Shown: piece by piece, positions 57,950-64,000 of the stretch | Position numbering within the stretch: the stretch's first letter is position 1 | Layout: every line of letters begins with the position of its first letter | Origin: Umbelopsis isabellina | Taxonomy: Eukaryota > Mucoromycota > Umbelopsidomycetes > Umbelopsidales > Umbelopsidaceae | Direction of reading: 5' to 3' | Length of the DNA stretch: 64,000 nucleotides | Assembly (NCBI GenBank): GCA_016758905.1 | Contig: JAEPQZ010000005.1 | Coordinates: 744,001-808,000 of the forward strand | Made by a program: the position numbers and the translations under genes | Notes under the pieces: generated by a model | What the model was told of the DNA's origin: nothing | Database searches by the model: none | What the model saw: the letters and a program-made list of their open reading frames with translations, nothing else

Positions 57950-60900
57950 ATGGACATTACAAAATATTTTTCCAAAGCTGGTGGAGGCAACAAGTCAACT
58001 TCAACAAAGGTATATATGAATCTTTCAAGAAACAATAGAGTTTGCTTTAAAGCTAGCATTTAGCTGATTTTAATCTTGAAGAAGGAAGAAGCGCCAAAGG
58101 CTGCAGATAAACCTGCTACCAGGACAACATCCAAAGGTAATTGAGTAAGCACCGAGATTTCACGCAATAAGCTTTATCTCACAACATTTTCATCAAACTT
58201 AGCTGAAAAAAAGGAAGAAAATGCGTACGTAATCCATTTTGCAAATTAGTACGGCTCCATACAACAATTTGGTTGAGATTATGCAAACTAATTGAGTGGT
58301 ATGGATACTTTATAGAGGTGCCACTGCGACAACAGGAAGAAAAAAGCGTGCTGTTATTCATTCTGACGACGATGACGACGAGGTTGTTATGATTGATTCT
58401 AAAAAGGCTCACGATGAAGGGTAGGCACGATTCTGCATATTGCGTTTTGTTTATGTTAAGGTCAATATATTGAACAATCAAAATTAGACGCAAGCGTACG
58501 AAGAACGAGGTTCCTAAAAAGGAGGAAGAAGTTGACCCGAATATTTATTTTTCCTCAGCAAAAAAAGGTGTCAAAGCTGTTCCAACCAAGGTAACTAATG
58601 GTACATGCTAGGTTTTATATAAAAGGCATCGACTCAAGATTCGATATTGTGAATTTCAGGAAGAGGATAAAACCATCATAACAGAGGAGGAGAAAGACGA
58701 TAAAAGTCGAAATACAAAGTCCAAAGAAGCGCCAGCTAAAGCTAAAAAAGAGAAACCGGCAACTTCCAAGTCTGCATCAAAGAAACGGGCAAGAATGGCT
58801 GACGATGATGACGATGAAGACGATTATGAGTTTGAACCGATAGATGAAGATTTTGATGACGGGGTGGAGATTGTTGAAAAGAAGGAACCAAAGGAATCGC
58901 CTAAAAAGCCAGCTGCAAAAGGTAAAGTCAAAGACGAGAAGCCAAAGCAAGAGAAGCCAAAACAAGAAATAGCCAAAGAAGATAAGAAGATAGAACCTGA
59001 AGAGGGAGAAAAGAGAAAGTCCAGGTAAGTGGCATTATTGAGCTCTTAAGTGGTAGGACTCTGCTGACCATAGCCAACTAGTTTATGGCAACTCAAAAAC
59101 CGGCTACCACCACAACAGCTTGGAACGCGAGAGATACCTACGGCTGAGCCAAATTGTTTTGGTGGCTCTACTTTTGTAGTTTCTGGCGAGTTTGAATCAT
59201 TAACACGTTCGCAAACCGAGGACTTGATTAAGAGATACGGAGGGTTAGTTTTCAGCTTCTCAAAGTCATAATTTAAGACGAACTCTGACTCATTCTGTTT
59301 TCGAACAGTCGTCTGACAACTGGAGTCAGCGGTAAAACAACGTACTTTTTGAAAGGAAGGGATGCTGGCCCGTCAAAGACTGAAAAAGCTGAAAGCCTCG
59401 GTACTAAAATTTTGGATGAAGATGGGTTTTTTGAATTACTGAAAAAGTCTAAAAGTAAAGAGGTCGAAATGCCAGTCATGCCAGCACCGGTTTTATCAAC
59501 TTCCAAAGGAAAGCAAAAGGACAACATTGGCGGATCATCTGGGCAAGCTGATCAACTATGGACGGAAAAATACAAACCCACAAAGATTGAGGAGATTCTT
59601 GGTAACAAGGAATTGGTGAAACGCATCTCGAACTGGCTCAAAGATTGGTAATCATTATCTTTTCGCTGATGTATTGATATTTATGAGCCATAACAGTTTC
59701 TGACGATTTGTATTACAATCAGGGATTCAAATCGAAGTAAATTCAAATTCAGAAACAAGGAAGATATCAATGATTTCGGTGCTGTGCTTATGAGTGGACC
59801 ACCAGGCATCGGCAAGACTACAGCTGCTCATGTCGTTGCAAAAACTAATGATTATGAGCTTTTGGAGTTTAATGCCAGTGATGTGCGCAACAAAAAAATC
59901 CTGGAAGAGAGCGTTTCTGAAATGATGGACAATCGAACAATGACAGAGTTCTTTGTTGCTGGTAAACCAGTAAGTATTGTTTGTAAACGCGTCGCAATTT
60001 CATAGATTGCTCATTGTCTGTTATACAGAAATCTGGCGACCGTCATATCAAAGGCAAAAAGGTTGTATTGGTCATGGATGAAGTCGATGGTATGTCTGCT
60101 GGAGACCGAGGTGGAGCGGCCGAGATGGCCAAGCTAATAAAGAACTCGAAGGTAAATGACTTTGATTTGTGTGTAGCATATTATTTTAAGCATTGACATA
60201 TTTGTCTTTTGCTGCTGTAGATACCTGTCATTTGTATTTGCAATGACATAAGATCCAAAAAGATTGAACCATTATTGAGAGTATGCTATGAAGCAAAGTT
60301 CAAGAGGTGAGTTATCAAAGTACGGCGCTGCTTTCTAATTAGAGCACTTCTAACTATGTTCGATAGGACACCTGCTGCTCAACTAAGAGCTCGCCTCATG
60401 ACTATAGCATTCCGGTAAATACTGCACATTCAAGGATGTTCTTTGCAAACAAGCCGAAATTAATCCTTCATCGCAGAGAAAACTTGAAAATGGAGGCTAA
60501 CGCTGTTGATCAGTTGGTGGAAGCAACCAGGAACGATGTTCGACAAATCATCAACATCATGTCAACTTATCGTTTAGGACAACAGAGTATGAATTTTGAT
60601 CAAGCTAAGGCAGTGTAAGTTATAACATCTGCTTCTCATTCAAACAGATTATGAGACTTACGGATTTGCAGTGGAAAGGTCAACGAAAAATACAGCCAAA
60701 TCAACCTTTTCGATATCCCTGGTATTCTGTTGTCTGGCAGCAAAAATCGAGAGATGACATTGGCTCAAAAGAGTGAAATTTACTTTCATGATTATTCTTT
60801 GTCTCCTCTCATGTTTTTCGTAAGTGTGTACATTTTGCAACTCTTGTCTAAGCTCGACTTCTAAACGTGATCAACACAGGAAAACTATTTCCGATGGATG

Positions 60901-61946
60901 CCGGAGAGCGCCAAAGCAGCACCAAATCAGGATGAAATGGAGTTACGGCATATAGATGCCATTGCCAACGCTGCTGATGCAATGTCTGAAGGTGCGATGG
61001 TAGATGGTATGATCCACGGGTAAGACATTACAACTCATATTTCTTAGTTACAGCTGCTTTTAGTAGATTTTACTGACATGTTTCAACGCAAGCTCTACAC
61101 AGCATTGGTCACTCATGCCTGTCCATTCCATGTTTTCGTTGGTTCGACCTGCTCATTACATGAACGGCATCTTTGCTGGACCACATCGTATCAACTTTCC
61201 CGCGTAAGTTAATTTATGAACTTCGACATAAAGCGTTTGCGCTATGGAATATTCAAATATCATTTAATTACCAGTTGGCTGGGACAAAACTCCAAAGCTG
61301 GAAAGAGAAAACGATTGCTTCGTGAAATTCAAATTCATATGCGTACCAAATCTTCTGGTGACAAATATGAAGTGCGTCAGAGTTATTTGCCAGTTCTAAA
61401 TCAACGCATCTATTCTGCATTGCTGGAAGAAGACTACGACACGGCCATTGACATCATGGACTCATATTTTCTTGACAAGGATTTAGTCGACGCGATAGCA
61501 GAACTAGAATATCCCTTGAAAGGACAAAAGACCCTGGCGTCGCAACTAAACACCAAACAGAAGACCACATTTACGAAAACGTAAGTAGTAATTGTTATTC
61601 TAGGGCATTATCAAACAAAAGCTGACGAAAGTATTTGATAAGCTATAATGCTGGTAGCCATCCTGTCATGTTGCAACCTGGCGGACAAACAATCAAAAAA
61701 GCTATCCCAGTGGCCATGGATGATCCTGAGGGAACTATTTTTGAAGAGGAAGGTGATTTTGGAGGCGATGTGTCAGAGGAAGAAGGTGCTCCAGCAGATG
61801 ATGATACAAACCTCGCTAAAGACAAGTACATCAAAACCAAAGAATTGTCTGCTGGCGGCAAGGGTGGCAAAACTGCAGCCAAAGCTGGCACAAAGAGAAA
61901 GGCCACACCGGCGTCTTCATCATCTAAGGCGAAGAAGAAGAAGTGA
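57950..61946 (+). CDS. RFC1: Replication factor C large subunit
   Basis: Eighteen exons: 57950-58009, 58082-58136, 58203-58224, 58316-58420, 58488-58590, 58660-59024, 59082-59243, 59309-59647, 59723-59969, 60029-60151, 60221-60306, 60367-60414, 60477-60614, 60672-60819, 60880-61019, 61093-61203, 61275-61580 and 61643-61946; 953 aa. It opens with MDITKYFSK, a PIP-box-like start. A long acidic/basic linker, then a BRCT domain ([19 protein letters not shown]...), come before the AAA+ module: [17 protein letters not shown], Walker [11 protein letters not shown], Walker [17 protein letters not shown] and sensor 1 ICND. The RFC1 C-terminal domain follows, and a Lys-rich tail ends SKAKKKK. It opens PCNA and loads it on DNA. 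Acceptors are unambiguous except at exon 2, where AAG|AAG could shift by one codon. Confidence 0.95.
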
Positions 61947-62099
61947 ATTAGTAGTAGTACATAAACCGCACAATCCATTCTCCATGGCTAATAAATTATG
62001 ACCTTTACAGTTGTCATTATATAATGTCTATGTTTATTTAAAATGCGAGGGTATTATTTACGAGATTTCGGTCAGTGTATACAGTTCAAAGTTGCAAAG

Positions 62100-64000
62100 C
62101 TAAACATCGATGCCCCAGTCGCCAACTTGGCGCATAGCTTCCTGATCCCCTTTCATTATTGTGGCAGCATCGCGCTCATCCAAGATACTGGCAACACACT
62201 CCCATGGGTCGCGAGCGCCACCCCAACGAAGCACCTGTTCTCTAAACCGCATTCCTCCTTCGCGGTCCAAAGGATTCTTTTCAAAGCAACTTTGCCATAC
62301 CCGACGAGCCAGGGTACGGTCGAACAAATAACTATAGTAGCCAGACCCATAACCGAAAAGATGAGTGAATTGAGTGGGCCACATGGTATTTTCTACACCT
62401 CCAAACAGACCATTCTCCTTCTGCAACTGGTGCCATGTCCTTTCTGCTGAGAAGTCCTTCTCTAATGCCGCTTGCGAATGATATCTCTGATCGAGTTGGG
62501 CCATCACAATCTGGTAATTGGTATCAATGCCACTAAAACGTCTTCTGTTTTCCAGATAGGATTTTACCAATTCATATGGCAAAGGCTGGCGATTGCGATA
62601 ATCATTCGCGAATAAAGACAGGACTTGAGGATCGGACACAAAGTGTTCCATCAGAATAGATGGCAATTCTACAAAATCTGTCGCACATCGTGTTCCAGCC
62701 ACATTGTGAAAATCAGTTCTGCCAAGCATAGAATGCATAGCATGCCCCATTTCATGAAATAATGTCTCTACTTCGTAAAAGGAGAGCAACGTAGGCATCG
62801 TGTTGGATTTCGGTTCTGGAAAGTCACAAGTCAAAACGATAACTGGTAGTTGGTACCGACCACTGCGGCCGTTGATTTCAGATCCAGTAACCTGATTCAT
62901 AGATGCCTGGAGTCGAGCACGCTGTTCTGGATCGGCATACTCAAGGTCGCGCATAGCATCATCATTATCAACACGTCGAGATGTGCGAAGAGTATAATGA
63001 GCTGCATTGGTGCCTTTGCCTGGACGAGCAAACAAGTCGCAGTACATGGTGCCAATGATGCCTTCCTTTTCACAAACTACTTTTAATTTGCGTACTTGTG
63101 AATGCCAAGTCTCACCAGGATTGATAGGTTCTGGTTCTAAATGTACCCCGTACATGTTCTTAAACAACCTTGACAAGCCCTGCATCACTGACCCCACAGA
63201 GAAATAAGGTGATATGGGCAAACTAGGGTGAACAGCTTGATAAGATGATGAAATTACATTCATATAATAGTCGCGATCCCAAGCCATGATTTTTGTGCCT
63301 TGGCTAGGAGTCTGCATACCAGACTTTGCTTGTTTAAGTTGCTGCAAGTCTGCGTCCACTGCAGGCTTTTGATGCTTTACAAGAGTGTTTAAAAACGCAT
63401 CCACATTTTCTAAACAATCATATATTAGCATAACTCTTCAATCATATGGACTGCACTAGTTGAATACGTACCTGGCGTTTTAGCCATCTTGTCTTGCAGT
63501 TGTAAATGTCCATATGACTCTTTTCCAACTAAATTTCCAAGTGCTCCCCTCATTCGCATGAGTCCCTCTAAGACCATAACACTTTGCTCTGTCGAAGAGT
63601 TCATGGCAATATACACCTGGCGACGAACATCTTCATCTTTCACATATTTTAAGATAGCATGGCATTCCATACCATCAGTAGGAACATAAGCATAGCTATC
63701 TCGACCGACCAAAGACTTGATAATTGTTGGAGATATTCCTGCTAAACGAGATTGCTCGATTTTGATGTGCTTGGCGGATCTAGGATTGTTTTGAACGAAT
63801 GCTCTTCCAAGTTGTATAATATTGTCGCATAAATCCACAAATTGGGAACGCTGAGAACTGGGTAAGTGAATTCCAGACTTTTCGAAATCCCTCATGAACA
63901 CCTTAGCGGTCATTATCTCGTCCGGAGTAAATTTTGATACTATATTTTGATCATTCATGGCCATGGAAAGAACCTGCTCCCACAAAGTACGGTCAATCGA
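62100..64000 (-). CDS. OCT1: Mitochondrial intermediate peptidase, 3' part (gene runs off right edge)
   Basis: Two exons are seen: one from beyond 64000 down to 63472, and 63409-62100; the N-terminus and mitochondrial presequence lie outside. The visible 613 residues cover most of an M3 thimet-type metallopeptidase. They include TLFHEMGHAMHSMLG (HExxH zinc site), then GTRCATDFVELPSILMEHF with the third ligand Glu, and LFGYGSGYYSYLFDR, typical of MIP/OCT1. The enzyme removes an octapeptide from a subset of imported matrix proteins after the main processing peptidase. The C-terminus VGDWGIDV is complete. It converges on RFC1 with a 153-bp gap. Confidence 0.94.

Overview
This is a nuclear window from an intron-rich fungus. 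Almost every gene is cut by several short introns (about 55-110 nt, GTRNGT...AG, rarely GC...AG), the intergenic DNA is AT-rich, and stop codons are standard. The gene set (chitin deacetylase, protein O-mannosyltransferase, fungal PDX1, HEM12, a DUF7729-type wall protein) is fungal. It also holds genes that baker's yeast lacks or has diverged: GRP94 with an HDEL tail, a UBE2W-type E2, eIF4A3, CENP-H and a ZNF706-like protein. An early-diverging lineage, most likely Mucoromycota, fits best; that placement is inference.

Layout. 1-9 kb: a possible exon of a left-edge gene, an FCP1-like phosphatase, PDX1 of pyruvate dehydrogenase, a gene-poor 2.8 kb stretch, a GPI-type chitin deacetylase and a 76-residue zinc-finger protein. 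9-18 kb: an FGGY sugar kinase, two copies of RPL23 as an inverted pair around a Ure2-like GST, eIF4A3 and RAB2. 18-28 kb: a SOS7-like kinetochore gene, the PLP-synthase glutaminase, RPL27 and RPS0 (divergent), RAB6 and a nucleolar FKBP. 28-44 kb: PMT2, an amino-acid permease, UBE2W, GRP94, CENP-H and SEC2. 45-64 kb: a DUF7729 wall protein, ataxin-10, long-chain acyl-CoA synthetase, a TPT-family transporter, a Tyr/Gly-rich small protein, a fungal protein of unknown role, HEM12, RFC1 and the 3' part of the mitochondrial intermediate peptidase, which runs off the right edge.

Functional themes are secretory traffic (RAB2, RAB6, SEC2, PMT2, GRP94, a sugar or phosphate transporter), cell wall (chitin deacetylase, DUF7729), kinetochore (SOS7, CENP-H), translation (RPL23 twice, RPL27, RPS0, eIF4A3) and cofactors (PLP, haem, PDH). 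There is no operon logic, and neighbours look unrelated except for shared divergent promoters. I saw no transposon, virus-like element, CRISPR array, rRNA or tRNA.

The most unusual observations are these: a UBE2W gene whose conserved HPH-IYSNGH motif can only be read through a single-nucleotide exon; an inverted RPL23 pair with a 479-nt tract, identical by eye including a whole intron, that points to gene conversion; and a recurring CAGTCAC(A/G) element, like the fission-yeast Homol-D box, 70-110 bp upstream of at least six start codons. All exon boundaries were derived by hand from splice signals, reading frame and family conservation.
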